A stretch of DNA of 40,618 bases from Verrucomicrobiota bacterium (GCA_028872915.1 JAGWNY010000026.1:1-40618), one strand, 5' to 3'; counted from the first letter of the stretch, positions 1-10,229 are shown. Notes: generated from the letters alone by a model not told the origin. Translations and numbers: made by a program.

Positions 1-408
1 TCAGGCATTTTGGTTCGATCTGGCCATCCGACGGCCTTTTAGCGGTTCAGAGGCTGTGCCTGCCAGCCAGTGTCGGTTGTTCACCTAGATCGCTTCATGG
101 CCAGTTCCTTCAAAGCACTTTTTACCCATTACAAACAATGAGGAACCTGTTATCATAACACAATAAAAGAAAATCTGCCATCGGCCTTTTGGATGACACG
201 GCTGGCGGCGCTGTTACTGCAAAACCAAGCTGATGCCGTTCCAGCCCAAGCCGTTACTGCGACAGGTAGGATGTAAAATTCAACGCCATCACGCTGTTTC
301 CAAAAAAACGCGTGACAGGCTTTCGCCGGCCGCGCGTTGCGCTTGATGTGTGATTTATTCGACGGACCTTGCCACAAGACCGTTGCTTGGAAGGACGACG
401 AAAAGGCA
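1..408. other. Gene-free left edge
   Basis: No reading frame here has a recognisable product. The open frames on either strand are short and of unnatural composition. It lies downstream of the large secreted protein gene. A gene may lie just outside the left edge, but nothing in these bases identifies it. Confidence 0.5.
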
Positions 409-437
409 GCGGCGCGCAACAAACGGTTGCGCGCCGC
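409..437 (-). terminator. Rho-independent terminator of the large secreted protein gene
   Basis: A perfect 12-bp stem (GCGGCGCGCAAC at 409-420 against GTTGCGCGCCGC at 426-437) with a 5-base loop. It lies 20 bases past the stop codon of the minus-strand gene ending at 457. On the minus strand it is followed by a short T-rich run (TGCCTTTTC). Confidence 0.75.
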
Positions 438-456
438 GCCGGAATTCAGCCTGGCA

Positions 457-3400
457 TTACTTCGCCGTAGCCGAGGCTTCGTTGGAATAGGGGCTTTCCA
501 GGTTGCCGCTGTTGACGGCCGTCACCACGTAATAATATGTCGTGCCGCTGCTCAACCCGCTGTCCGTGTAGCTCGTCGTCGCCGACAACGTCGTCACCAG
601 CGTGTACGGCCCGCCGCTGACCGTCGCGCGATACACCTTGTCCAACACAATGTTCGGACTGCTCGATTGCGTCCAGGACAGCTTGATCTTGCCCCCGTGT
701 TTGAACGCGCTGGCCGTCAGATTCGTCGGCGCAGCCGGAGCCGTCGCCGCCTGCGGCGTGGCGCTCACTTCGCTTGAATTGGGGCTTTCCCCGGCTGAAT
801 TGACCGCGGAGACCACATAATAATACGTCGTGCCATTGACGACGCTGGTGTCGGTGTAGGCGGTGCTCGTCACTCCGCTCGCAATGGTCGTATATGGCCC
901 GCCGCTGACCGTGGCGCGCTTGACGTTGTAGCTGGTTGCGCCGGTTGAAACCGTCCAGCTCAGGGCCACTTGGGCGTTGCCTGCCGTGGCGGTCAGACCG
1001 GTTGGCGCGGACGGCACCTGCGCCTGCGGCGTGGCGCTCACTTCGCCCGAATTGGGGCTTTCCCCGGCTGAATTGACGGCGGAGACCACATAATAATACG
1101 CGGTGCCGTTGGTCACGCTGGTGTCCGTGTAGCTGGTGCTCGTGACTCCGCTCGCAATGGTCGTATATGGCCCGCCGCTGACCGTGGCGCGCTTGACATT
1201 GTAGCTGGTTGCGCCGGTTGAAGCCGTCCAGCTCAGGGCCACTTGGGCGTTGCCTGCCGTGGCCATCAAACCGGTGGGCGCGGCGGGAGGCTGGGCTTGC
1301 GCGCCGGTGATGCTGACATTATCGAACGTGGTGGTGTTAAGCGAGGAAGTATCATGGGAAGTGACGGCCAAGCCCGCCGTGGCACTGGTGGCCATCGTCA
1401 GGTTTGTGCTCGCGATTTGAGACCAAGTTGAGCCATCGGCGGAATAGTAGCCGGTAAACGTGCTGCCCGAACGGACGATTTCCACCCACTGCGGAGGCAA
1501 TATCCCTCGAATCCAACCCTTTATATTGACCGAACTGGCGCCCGTCGTGGGCCGAATTTGCATCGCCACCCCGTTGGTGGGAGTGATCAGGATGGAGGCT
1601 TCCACGGCATCAGCGGCGGTGCTTTCGCGGATCATGACGCCAGCCTTGGCGTAGGAAGCCGTGCCGTTTTCGGAAACGACCCGGGCGATGACGGTCGAAT
1701 CGCCACTGATTGATTCATAGTCGTAATTAAATTGATCGGAGGTGCCCCAGATGTCCGCGCCGCTGCCGGAAACGGTGAAGGTGCCATTGGTATAAGCGGC
1801 ACTGCCGGCAATGGTGGGGCTGCCGATGTCGCTGTCCGTCAAACTGGGGGGCAAAGGCGTCGAGGCATTGACCGTCAGGCTCACAGTGGTCGAATGCATC
1901 AAACTGCCACTCATTCCCGTAATGGTCAGGGTATATGTGCCGGCCGTCGTGCTGCTACTCGTGTTGACCGTTAGCGTCGAATTGCCCGAACCGCTGACGG
2001 AAGTCGGATTGAAGCTGGCGCTGGCCCCCGAAGGCAGCCCGCTCACGCTCAAAGAAACGCTGCCGCTGAAGCCGTTGATGCTGCCGATGTTCACCGCGTA
2101 ATTGGTGCCGTTGCCGGCGGCAACGGTTTGCGATGGCGGCGTCGCGGAAATCGAAAAATCCGGCGTGGCCGAGCTGCTTACCACCAAGCTGACGGTCGTG
2201 GAATGCGAAACACTGCCATCGGATCCGGTGATGGTCAGGGTGTAGGTGCCCGTTGGAGTGTTGGCGGCGGTATTGACGGTAAGCGTAGAGGTTCCCGCGC
2301 TGGTGATGGATGCCGGACTGAAACTGGCGGAAGCTCCTGACGGCAGGCCGCTGACGCTGAGCGAAACAGCGTTATTCAAGTTGAGATCATCCCTTACGGT
2401 GACTGTATAATCCACACCGTAGCCAACAGCTACTGACTGCGAACCCGGGCTGGCACTGATGCCAAAGGCGGCATAGCCGATGTTTTCCACCGCAGACGGC
2501 CCCAGGCGGTTGTTCAATTGGCGCAGGTAAAGGCTGGCTGGCGTGACGGTTGTGCCGAAATCGTCGTAAATCGCATCGTCGCTGTAGTGAGTTGCCGTTC
2601 CGCCACCACCGATGACCCAATTGTAATGATTGGCGACTTGAGGAATTTCGTTGATGATGCCAAGAGAATTGCAATTCCACATGACGCTGTAACCGCAGGC
2701 GTAGCCCTGGCCGCTGCCGGCGCCGCCGCGGTTTTGGAATTTGATGCCGGTGTTGCCGCCGTTGCTTGAAGCGACGGTTGTCCGGTCGTAAAGAAGGCCG
2801 GCGGCCCAGCGTTGGTGCGCCCCGCAATCATAGGCTTGACCCAGTGAATAAATATCCAGGAAAACATTCGGCCCGGGCGAAGCCGCCTGCGTGCCTCCAA
2901 CGTGATACAGCGTGCTGTTGGTGCTGCCGCATCGCAGGAAAAATCCCATTTCGCCCGCCGATGCAAACGCGTCGGGGCCGGCGTTGGTGCCGGTGTTATT
3001 GACATATTCGGAGTCCTCAACGGTGATCCACTTGGCGTTGTTGCCCAGGTTGAAGCCATTGTAGAAATGGTTGATCAAAATTCCGCCGGCCCAGCAGTTC
3101 TCGCATTTGTCGAATTGGACGGCGCGTCCGGCTCCGAGGTTGGAGGCGTAATCGTCAAAATCGGCCGAGATTTCAAAGTTCTGCAAGCCGACCTGGCTGA
3201 TGCGGCCGGGAAACGTGTATTGGTACACCAAGCCGGTACACCACTCCTGCTCGATGGGATTGCACAAGGGAATATCAATGCCGATTTGGTTGCCGTTGAC
3301 GGCGGTGACGGTCCGTTCGAATTGCAGGCCGGCATTGGGACTCCAATAATTGCTCATACCGATGGCGTCAATCCAGGGCTGGGTGACGGGGCGCTGGATG

Positions 3401-4560
3401 ACGATGGTATCGCCCACGTTGAAGGCCGGCGATGGGGCGGGTGGATTGACGGGTTGGTAGCCGGTGGCGGTGACGTCGGAAACGAGCAGGGCATTGATTT
3501 GGGTGGAGGCCGAACCGACGAAGGAGAACGACTGGCTGGAGCCGGTGGCGGTAAACACGCCGATGGAATACTGGCCCACGCCGCCCGTCGCGGCAGGCAC
3601 GTTGTAAGCCAGCACCACTTCATTAGTGCCAAACACGGTCTCGGTGCGGCCAATGGTCCCGCCGCCGCGCGGGTCGGACACCCAGAATTGGACGGCGTAA
3701 ACGCGCCCCGCGGTCAGCCCGTTCATAGTGAGCGTGGCCGTCGCCGTGCCGCTGTTGTATTCGCCGCCGGAAATGAGAGCCTGATAGGACGTCGAGAGGG
3801 AACTGAAGGGTGGCAGGGTGGAAGTGAAGCCGCTATAGTAGCTGCCGATGCCGGTAATGGCGACGTCGCCGGGATTGGCGGAAGTAGTGCCGGTAAAGGT
3901 AATTCCGTTGACCGTTTGATCACTGCCGGACCAGTTGTAGGCGTAAAGCAAAGTGCCGTTCGTAAAAATATCCGAGTCCGCCGCGATGGTTGTATTCGCC
4001 CCCCACACAATCGGCGGCGGGCCGCTGATGTGAAAGCTGGTGGCCCCGAGCGGAACATAGTTATCAATGATCGAATACGCACCGCTGACTCCGGAACGGC
4101 TGCCGGAGCCGAGAACCGAAATGCACAACCGCGAGTTGCCCGTAAAATGCAGAAGGGAATTCGTGCCGACGCCTTCCAAAACGACACCGTCGGTATTGAT
4201 GTTGAGCGTGCCCCCCAGTTCGTACGTCCCCGCATCCAGCAACACAGCTCCGCGAACTCCATTGCCATCGGGCGGCAACGCCTCAACGGCGTTGATCGCG
4301 TTTTGGATATTAGTGGTGTCATCGCCGCCGCTGGGACTGACCGTCTGCTGCACCACGACATTTGTCGGCAACGCCACGCCGCCGCTTTCATACCCGGCGT
4401 AGGAAAAATCCGGAATGTGATTTCCCAGGTCGTCATTCGAATAGACCAGGTTGTTGTTGGAATCCAAATGGACCCAGGCGGCTTGGGCAAAGACGCTGTT
4501 GTTCATCGTGAAGAGAAAGGAGACAGCGATTCCTGCGATTGCCGACGTGACGCGTTGCAT
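457..4560 (-). CDS. Large secreted protein: pectate-lyase-like beta-helix, Ig-like and FN3 modules
   Basis: 1367 residues. A signal peptide (about 1-25, ending SVFAQA) precedes a pectate-lyase-superfamily start (about 70-145; 'NIQNAINAV', 'GAVLLDAGTYEL') and a beta-helix (about 380-690). A separate beta-sandwich-like module appears inserted at about 215-362. Two Ig-like repeats follow (about 700-797 and 801-898, both with SGLPSGASASF), then a laminin-G/DUF1349-like module (about 905-1088, 'KAGVMIRES') and three FN3 domains (about 1094-1365). No PEP-CTERM or other sorting tail is seen, so release or an unrecognised secretion route is likely. The start is supported by AAGGA seven bases upstream of the ATG. 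The fold suggests binding or cleavage of a polysaccharide, but no catalytic residues could be assigned, so the enzymatic role is uncertain. It may pair with the pectin hydrolase at 7812. Confidence 0.85.
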   Translation of the reverse strand: MQRVTSAIAGIAVSFLFTMNNSVFAQAAWVHLDSNNNLVYSNDDLGNHIPDFSYAGYESGGVALPTNVVVQQTVSPSGGDDTTNIQNAINAVEALPPDGNGVRGAVLLDAGTYELGGTLNINTDGVVLEGVGTNSLLHFTGNSRLCISVLGSGSRSGVSGAYSIIDNYVPLGATSFHISGPPPIVWGANTTIAADSDIFTNGTLLYAYNWSGSDQTVNGITFTGTTSANPGDVAITGIGSYYSGFTSTLPPFSSLSTSYQALISGGEYNSGTATATLTMNGLTAGRVYAVQFWVSDPRGGGTIGRTETVFGTNEVVLAYNVPAATGGVGQYSIGVFTATGSSQSFSFVGSASTQINALLVSDVTATGYQPVNPPAPSPAFNVGDTIVIQRPVTQPWIDAIGMSNYWSPNAGLQFERTVTAVNGNQIGIDIPLCNPIEQEWCTGLVYQYTFPGRISQVGLQNFEISADFDDYASNLGAGRAVQFDKCENCWAGGILINHFYNGFNLGNNAKWITVEDSEYVNNTGTNAGPDAFASAGEMGFFLRCGSTNSTLYHVGGTQAASPGPNVFLDIYSLGQAYDCGAHQRWAAGLLYDRTTVASSNGGNTGIKFQNRGGAGSGQGYACGYSVMWNCNSLGIINEIPQVANHYNWVIGGGGTATHYSDDAIYDDFGTTVTPASLYLRQLNNRLGPSAVENIGYAAFGISASPGSQSVAVGYGVDYTVTVRDDLNLNNAVSLSVSGLPSGASASFSPASITSAGTSTLTVNTAANTPTGTYTLTITGSDGSVSHSTTVSLVVSSSATPDFSISATPPSQTVAAGNGTNYAVNIGSINGFSGSVSLSVSGLPSGASASFNPTSVSGSGNSTLTVNTSSSTTAGTYTLTITGMSGSLMHSTTVSLTVNASTPLPPSLTDSDIGSPTIAGSAAYTNGTFTVSGSGADIWGTSDQFNYDYESISGDSTVIARVVSENGTASYAKAGVMIRESTAADAVEASILITPTNGVAMQIRPTTGASSVNIKGWIRGILPPQWVEIVRSGSTFTGYYSADGSTWSQIASTNLTMATSATAGLAVTSHDTSSLNTTTFDNVSITGAQAQPPAAPTGLMATAGNAQVALSWTASTGATSYNVKRATVSGGPYTTIASGVTSTSYTDTSVTNGTAYYYVVSAVNSAGESPNSGEVSATPQAQVPSAPTGLTATAGNAQVALSWTVSTGATSYNVKRATVSGGPYTTIASGVTSTAYTDTSVVNGTTYYYVVSAVNSAGESPNSSEVSATPQAATAPAAPTNLTASAFKHGGKIKLSWTQSSSPNIVLDKVYRATVSGGPYTLVTTLSATTSYTDSGLSSGTTYYYVVTAVNSGNLESPYSNEASATAK
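745..1281 (-). repeat. Tandem repeat of about 270 bp encoding two near-identical FN3 domains
   Basis: Codons for residues 1094-1182 and 1183-1272 of the secreted protein form two adjacent units (1015-1281 and 745-1014). They differ at only a handful of residues, and long stretches are identical at the DNA level. The third FN3 domain is clearly diverged. This indicates a recent in-frame duplication. Confidence 0.8.
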
Positions 4561-4676
4561 AATTTTCCTTGCTTTCGTTGTTTTTGATAAATCCGGATTG
4601 CAAAAAACGTCCTTGCCATGGGCCGTGTTGCATCAGATGGATTTTTCTATCCTGACACAGTCCGCGCTCGTTGAAA

Positions 4677-4696
4677 ATACGTCCAAATGGACGTAT
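4677..4696 (-). terminator. Terminator after the phosphatase-RpiB-GlyA fusion gene
   Basis: A perfect 9-bp inverted repeat (ATACGTCCA, two-base loop, TGGACGTAT), followed on the minus strand by TTTTC. It lies 50 bases after the stop of the fusion gene and upstream of the secreted protein gene, so it separates the two transcripts. Confidence 0.6.
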
Positions 4697-4745
4697 CGGC
4701 GGAATTCCCGGCCGGGATATGTCGCCGCGGCCCCGGCGCGGCGGA

Positions 4746-6923
4746 TCAGTAAGGGAGGGGAAATATTCGGGTCAATTCACGGACGCGCTCGCGCACGTTG
4801 CGGGCGGCTTCGGTATTTTTAATGTCGAGCAGGACTTCGGAAATCATGTCGGCGATGGCGGCCATTTCCGTTTCCTTCATACCGCGCGTGGTGACGGCGG
4901 GCGTGCCCAGGCGGATACCGCTGGCCAGGAACGGCGACCGGGTTTCGAAGGGAATGGTGTTTTTATTGACGGTGATGCCGGCTTCGTCCAGGGCGATCTG
5001 GCAGTCCTTGCCGGTGATGTCCCGCGCGCCGACGTCAACGAGCATCAAATGGTTGTCGGTGCCATCACTGACGAGGCGGTAACCATTGCGTTTCATGCCC
5101 TCGGCCAACGCCCTGGCGTTTTTGACGATCTGCTCCTGATAAGACTTGAAGGCCGGTTGGAGGGCTTCGTGAAAACAGACCGCCTTGGCGGCGATAACGT
5201 GCTCCAAAGGTCCCCCCTGGATGCCGGGAAAAACCTGGGAATCAATTTCTTTGGCAAATTTTTCACGGCAGAGGATCAATCCGCCGCGGGGACCGCGGAG
5301 GGTTTTATGGGTGGTGGTGGTGACGAAATCGGCGTGCTGCATGGGGCTGGGATGGAGGCCGGCGGCGACCAGGCCGGCGATATGGGCAATGTCCGCAAGG
5401 AGCAGAGCGCCGGCTTCCCTTGCGATTTCGCCCATGCGCTTGAAGTCAATGACGCGCGGGTAGGCGCTGGCGCCCACGGTAATCATACGGGGTTTGTGTT
5501 CGCGGACCAGACGGGCGAGTTGGTCGTAATCAATGCGTTCGGTGTCCTTCCGGACGCCGTAGTGGATGATTTCAAAAAAGCGGCCGGAAAAATTGACCTT
5601 GTTGCCGTGGGTAAGATGACCACCGTGACTGAGATCCATGGTGAGCATTTTGTCGCCGGGCTTGAGCATGGCGAAATAGACGGCCATGTTCGCCTGACTG
5701 CCGGAATGGGGCTGCACGTTGGCGTGCTCGGCGCCGAAAATCCTCCGGGCACGGTCAATGGCGAGCTGTTCAACGACATCAACGTTTTGGCAGCCGCCAT
5801 ACCACCGGCGTCGGGGATAGCCTTCCGCATATTTGTTGGTAAGAACGGAGCCTTGGGCTTCGAGAACGGCGGGGCTGACGAAATTTTCGCTGGCGATCAA
5901 TTCGATGTTTTCCTGCTGGCGCAGGCGCTCGTGTTCGATGGCTTCGGCAACGGCCGAATCCACGTTGCGCAGGCGCAAGGGCGCGGCCGCGAAGCGAACG
6001 TCCATTTTTTCCACGCGGCGGCGGTGACGCCCGCCTTCGAAGGCGGCGCCAACAAAGGCGTCGAGAATTTCCCTCGCCTGTTCGATGGTGGTTTTGTCGC
6101 CGCTGAGGCATAGCACGTTTACATCGTTGTGCCGGCGCATCAACTCGGCGGATTTGGCGTCGCCGGCCAGGCCGGCCCGCACACCGGCCACCTTATTGGC
6201 CGAAATATAGACGCCCACGCCGCTGGTGCAGACCAGAAGGCCCAGCGCGGCGCTGCCATTGGCAACGGCCTCGGCTACCGGCAATGAAAAATCGGGGTAA
6301 TCGTCGCCAGGATCGCGCGTTTTGGCGCCGAAGTCCACGACGGCAATGCCGCGCGACTGGAGATGTTTTTTGAGCACCTCCTTCATCTCAAAGCCGCCAT
6401 GGTCGGCGCCGACGGCAAATTGGGTGACGGAAGGCGTTCTGGCGCCTTGAGGCGCCGAGAGAATTTCGTGTTGTTCCATAAATTTCAGGAGTGAGGCGAT
6501 GCCTTGTTCAATCTGGTCACGGCAATTGACGTAAACGTCGTAAGGGCCGCCAATCGGATCGCTGATGTCCTTTTCAAAAGGTTCGAGGGTGTCGTCAAAT
6601 TCGCGCAGCAAGAAAGTCTTTTCGGCGGCGAGAGGATAGAGGAGTCCGATGGTATCCACGTGCGCATGGGTCATGCCAAAAATGTAGTCCGCTTCGCGGA
6701 CGAGTTCGGCGGTCAGGGCGCGGCTGCGCTGAGTGGAAATGTCAAAGCCCAACTCGCGCATGGCGGCGACGGAATGGGGCGTGGGCGGCTGGCCATCCGC
6801 GGCGCCCACGCCGGCGGAAAGCACGCGGAACTCGCCCCGGCCATGCACGGCCCGCCGGAACAGGCCTTCGGCCATCGGGCTGCGGCACACGTTGCCGGTG
6901 CAAACAAATAGAATCGTCTTCAT
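4746..6923 (-). CDS. Triple fusion: low-MW protein phosphatase - ribose-5-phosphate isomerase B - serine hydroxymethyltransferase
   Basis: 725 residues from the ATG at 6923, chosen because [11 protein letters not shown] begins the phosphatase fold directly. Residues 1-155 are a low-MW phosphatase of YwlE/arsenate-reductase type: P-loop C8-TGNVC-R14-S, and the late DPIGG Asp motif. Residues 165-305 are RpiB (ribose-5-P to ribulose-5-P): ADHGG at 173, likely catalytic C232 in CTSGVG, and [11 protein letters not shown]. Residues 316-725 are a full-length SHMT (serine + THF to glycine + methylene-THF) with PLP lysine K540 in TTTTHK and the N-terminal [11 protein letters not shown]. All visible motifs are intact, so three active cytosolic enzymes are expected. 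The domain order matches the Bacillus subtilis ywlE-ywlF(rpiB)-ywlG-glyA gene order. Position 11 is Val, where YwlE arginine phosphatase has Thr, so substrate class (pArg or pTyr) is open. Confidence 0.93.
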   Translation of the reverse strand: MKTILFVCTGNVCRSPMAEGLFRRAVHGRGEFRVLSAGVGAADGQPPTPHSVAAMRELGFDISTQRSRALTAELVREADYIFGMTHAHVDTIGLLYPLAAEKTFLLREFDDTLEPFEKDISDPIGGPYDVYVNCRDQIEQGIASLLKFMEQHEILSAPQGARTPSVTQFAVGADHGGFEMKEVLKKHLQSRGIAVVDFGAKTRDPGDDYPDFSLPVAEAVANGSAALGLLVCTSGVGVYISANKVAGVRAGLAGDAKSAELMRRHNDVNVLCLSGDKTTIEQAREILDAFVGAAFEGGRHRRRVEKMDVRFAAAPLRLRNVDSAVAEAIEHERLRQQENIELIASENFVSPAVLEAQGSVLTNKYAEGYPRRRWYGGCQNVDVVEQLAIDRARRIFGAEHANVQPHSGSQANMAVYFAMLKPGDKMLTMDLSHGGHLTHGNKVNFSGRFFEIIHYGVRKDTERIDYDQLARLVREHKPRMITVGASAYPRVIDFKRMGEIAREAGALLLADIAHIAGLVAAGLHPSPMQHADFVTTTTHKTLRGPRGGLILCREKFAKEIDSQVFPGIQGGPLEHVIAAKAVCFHEALQPAFKSYQEQIVKNARALAEGMKRNGYRLVSDGTDNHLMLVDVGARDITGKDCQIALDEAGITVNKNTIPFETRSPFLASGIRLGTPAVTTRGMKETEMAAIADMISEVLLDIKNTEAARNVRERVRELTRIFPLPY

Positions 6924-7021
6924 CGCGCGCGAAATGTTCAAAGTGGGTGCTTTATCCGTGGCCGTCAACCCGAAAGGCGTCCCGGCAATCTGCCGCCCGC
7001 CACCGGCAACCATGGAACAAT

Positions 7022-7708
7022 TCAGGACTTGGGCGCAGACGGATTCAACGCGGCCAGGCCCTTGACGAAATCCACGCCGCGCGCGAGGACGGGGTCGCGA
7101 ATAAATGGCTTGACTGGACGTTCCGGCCCCAGGGAATCATCGGCCGCGTCATCCTTGACTCTGGCGCGGACCAAATCCGCCTCGGTCGTATGGTCAACGA
7201 ACGGTAAAAAATCGTTCGTGCCGCCATCCGCAATTTGGTTTGTGGAAAAGGTTCCATAAGGATGGGCCATGAAGGCCTTTTCGCGGTTTAAGTCCACCGC
7301 TACCGCTACGTCGGGCTGCAATCCAGCCGCGGCGCCGCCAAAAGTCAGCCCCGCCCGGCTCGCCCGTAGGTCCTCGGCGAGAATGACGGCGGCGTCGCGC
7401 GTTCGGGAATTGATCAAAATTGCCACGGGCGAGGCTTCGTGTTCGAGGAATGCCGCCGCGTCGCGCGCGGACACGTCGTCCGTGCCGGCGGCGAAGCGCA
7501 AATCCAAAATGGTTCCGGCCAGACCATTTTTGGCGGTCAGTTTCTTTTCCGCCGCTTGAATTTCGCCGGGCAGTTTCCGGCCCACGTTCGAGACGCGCAA
7601 ATAGGCTACGCTCGACTCAAAAACCGATGATTTGGCCAGGTCGGCGGCAGTTCCCGAAACCGCTGCAAGAAGACCGGCCAGAATCCAAACAACAACAGAT
7701 CGTCTCAT
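7022..7708 (-). CDS. Exported S41-protease-like protein, probably catalytically dead
   Basis: 228 residues with an N-terminal signal peptide (about 1-22, ending SGTAA). The middle resembles the core of C-terminal-processing (S41) peptidases: 'GTILDLRFA', then '[23 protein letters not shown]', then 'GLTFGG', and a tail like the usual '[15 protein letters not shown]'. The segment that normally carries the nucleophile Ser (TASASE-like) reads TRDAAV here, and no PDZ domain is present. An inactive or substrate-binding role is therefore inferred. It lies about 98 bases upstream of the fusion gene on the same strand and may be co-transcribed with it. It is divergent from the GH105 gene. Family assignment is moderate; it could also be an unrelated periplasmic protein. 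Confidence 0.6.
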   Translation of the reverse strand: MRRSVVVWILAGLLAAVSGTAADLAKSSVFESSVAYLRVSNVGRKLPGEIQAAEKKLTAKNGLAGTILDLRFAAGTDDVSARDAAAFLEHEASPVAILINSRTRDAAVILAEDLRASRAGLTFGGAAAGLQPDVAVAVDLNREKAFMAHPYGTFSTNQIADGGTNDFLPFVDHTTEADLVRARVKDDAADDSLGPERPVKPFIRDPVLARGVDFVKGLAALNPSAPKS

Positions 7709-7811
7709 GCGTTCTCAAAATGAATCACAATCCCGCGGAAGTAAAGTTTTGGGACGGCTTCCGCGCCAGTTTTCCATTGATTCAACGGTTTTTTCATCGC
7801 AATTTTTAGCC

Positions 7812-10229
7812 ATGAAATCCTCCATTGGAAATTGTTTTCTTGCGGTGATTTTGGTTCTGGGCGCCGCCTTCACGCTCGCCGCGCAGCCGACCCCTGTCAC
7901 GTTCGGCACGGCTCCGCCGCCCGGTTCGCCGAATGTCCCAGCCGGCGCGGTTTTCGATACGCTAACCACCGCCCTTTCTTCATCGGTCAAGCCATTGCCG
8001 GTGCTTTACGCCATGCAACGGGTTGCGGACTGGCAATTGGCGCATTGGAATGAGAATCCCCGTTCGACAACGGACTGGGTGGACGGCAGTTGCGACGCCG
8101 GGTTCATGGCCCTTGCCGGCATTTCCGGCGATCCCAAATACCGCCATGCCATGCTCACGATGGCCCGGAGCAATCATTGGGAAGCCGGCCCGCGGCAATA
8201 TATGGCAGATGATCAATGCGTGGGTCAGACGTATGCCGAACTCTATTTCCTCTATCGCGACCCGAAGATGATCGCACCTTTGCGGAAAAAATTTGATTAC
8301 ATTCTGGCCAATCCACCGACCACCACCCTGAATTTTTCCCAGTCGGGCCATGGGCAACAAGGGTGGTCATGGTGCGATTCGCTTTTCATGGCGCCGCCGG
8401 CCTGGGTGCGGCTCTATGCGGCCACAGGCAACCAGGGCTACCTTGATTTTGCGGTGAAAAACTGGTGGCGTACCACGGGGTATCTCTACGATAAAAAGGA
8501 AAATCTATTTTTCCGGGACAGCACGTATTTTGATAAACGCGAGCCGAATGGCGAAAAGGTTTTCTGGAGCCGGGGCAACGGCTGGGTGCTGGCCGGCTTG
8601 GTGCGCACGCTGCAATATCTGCCCATGAATGATCCGCAACGGCCCCGTTTCGTGCGTTTGTTCAGGCAAATGGCGGAAAAAATTCTGACGCTGCAACAGC
8701 CGGACGGCCTGTGGCCGGCGGCGCTGCTGGATGCGAAAGATTATCCGGCAAAAGAAACCAGCGGTTCGGCTCTTTTCACTTATGCGCTCGCCTGGGGCGT
8801 GAACCAGGGCCTGCTGGATCGGACGAAATTTGAGCCGGCGGTCCGAAAGGCATGGGCGGCGCTGATCGGTTGCGTGGCTGCCGATGGAAAATTGACCAAC
8901 GTTCAACCCATTGGCGCCAATCCGAAACACTTCGATCCAGATTCCACCGCGCCTTTCGGGGTGGGCGCGTTTTTGCTGGCGGGCAGTGAAGTTTATCGGA
9001 TGGCGGTACTGAAAAACGCCGCGCCTGTTGCCGTAAAAGTGACCAATCCGTCCGGCTTCCGCCGCGATTGCGAAACCGTGGAAGTGCGTGGCGCGGCGTT
9101 GCCCGGTCTCGACAAATCGTGGGCGGTCATGGATGGGATTTCCTCGCGCATCCTGGATTCGCAATCGTATTCGCCGGAACCAGGGCGGGCGCCCGACCGT
9201 CTCCTTTTTCAAGTGGACTTGGCGCCGCATGAAACGCGCACGTATGACGTGCTGGACGCCGCCGCGCTGGCGGCCGTGCCGCGGCCAATTGTCAAGACTT
9301 ATGCCCGTTACGTGCCCGAACGATATGATGATTTTGCCTGGGAAAGCGACCGCATCGAACATCGCCTGTTTGGCCAGGGCGTCATCAAGGCTGAGGGCCT
9401 CATCAGCAGCGGCGTGGACGTATGGATCAAACGGCGCCATCAACTCATCATCAATGAAATGTATCGTTCGGGCGATTACTACAACACGAACGCCAGTGCC
9501 GTGGCCCAGGATGATTACAAGGTGGGCCAGACGCGCGGCTGCGGCGGCCTGGGCATCTGGAAAGACGGCAAGCTGTATGTTTCGGGCAATTGGCGAAACT
9601 GGAAGCTCATCACGTCCGGGCCTGTTCGCTCTGAATTTGAAGTAACGTATGATGCCTGGGATGTCGCCGGGCGCAAGGTTTCCGAGACGAAGCGGGTCAG
9701 CATTGACGCCGGTTCAAACATGAACCGCATGGAAAGCATTTTCAGCAGCAGCGACAAATCACCGCTGCGGATCGGCGTGGGGCTGGCCGAGCGGCCTGGC
9801 GACAATGTGACCGTGCGCGACGGTTCATCGCTCATTGATTCGTGGCGGAGCAGCACAGCCAAAGGTCTGGTGGTGCGGGATGAAAACGAAGGCTGGATGG
9901 CCTACTGGCAGCCGCGGGATTTTGACAAGGGCACGATTGGCGTGGCAGTTGTTCTCCCCAAAGGCAGCGTCGAAGCCTTTACCACCGACAAACCGAACCT
10001 GCCGGCCAGCGCTTTTCTGGCCCCGACCAATACCATTCAGGAGGGACAGGTGGCCGTTCGCAATTTGCTGGCCGTTGCGCCGGCTCGGGTTGGCAGGCCG
10101 TTCGTTTATTACATCGGGGCCGGATGGGACCAGAGCGGGGATTTTCCCAACGCCAAGTCGTGGGTGGATTACGTGCGTCGTTTCGCGGAGCGCCGGGACC
10201 ATCCACTGAAAGTGCGGATTGGAAATTGA
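7812..10229 (+). CDS. Secreted GH105 unsaturated rhamnogalacturonyl hydrolase fused to DUF4861
   Basis: 805 residues from the ATG at 7812. This start gives a clean signal peptide (MKSSIGNCFLAVILVLGAAF...LAAQ), while the longer upstream frame does not. Residues about 45-380 form an (alpha/alpha)6-barrel of family GH105/GH88 (YteR/YesR type). Acidic residues in MADDQCVG (about 133-134) and WCDSLFMAP (D189) are candidates for the catalytic and substrate-binding acids, and RGNGW and ETSGSALFTYALAW are family landmarks. Residues about 395-800 match the DUF4861 beta-sandwich often joined to GH105 in polysaccharide-utilisation genes. The family removes the unsaturated uronate left by pectate/rhamnogalacturonan lyases. 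The protein is probably exported to the periplasm or surface. Confidence 0.88.
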   Translation: MKSSIGNCFLAVILVLGAAFTLAAQPTPVTFGTAPPPGSPNVPAGAVFDTLTTALSSSVKPLPVLYAMQRVADWQLAHWNENPRSTTDWVDGSCDAGFMALAGISGDPKYRHAMLTMARSNHWEAGPRQYMADDQCVGQTYAELYFLYRDPKMIAPLRKKFDYILANPPTTTLNFSQSGHGQQGWSWCDSLFMAPPAWVRLYAATGNQGYLDFAVKNWWRTTGYLYDKKENLFFRDSTYFDKREPNGEKVFWSRGNGWVLAGLVRTLQYLPMNDPQRPRFVRLFRQMAEKILTLQQPDGLWPAALLDAKDYPAKETSGSALFTYALAWGVNQGLLDRTKFEPAVRKAWAALIGCVAADGKLTNVQPIGANPKHFDPDSTAPFGVGAFLLAGSEVYRMAVLKNAAPVAVKVTNPSGFRRDCETVEVRGAALPGLDKSWAVMDGISSRILDSQSYSPEPGRAPDRLLFQVDLAPHETRTYDVLDAAALAAVPRPIVKTYARYVPERYDDFAWESDRIEHRLFGQGVIKAEGLISSGVDVWIKRRHQLIINEMYRSGDYYNTNASAVAQDDYKVGQTRGCGGLGIWKDGKLYVSGNWRNWKLITSGPVRSEFEVTYDAWDVAGRKVSETKRVSIDAGSNMNRMESIFSSSDKSPLRIGVGLAERPGDNVTVRDGSSLIDSWRSSTAKGLVVRDENEGWMAYWQPRDFDKGTIGVAVVLPKGSVEAFTTDKPNLPASAFLAPTNTIQEGQVAVRNLLAVAPARVGRPFVYYIGAGWDQSGDFPNAKSWVDYVRRFAERRDHPLKVRIGN

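Noticed and set aside
1-130. Short minus-strand frame ending at the window edge
   Set aside because: Only a few dozen codons with no signature; it cannot be told from chance.
337-4587. Long open frames on the opposite strand of the secreted protein gene (for example 2902-4587 plus)
   Set aside because: They have unnatural composition and no motifs, and they are mirror effects of the GC-rich minus-strand gene.
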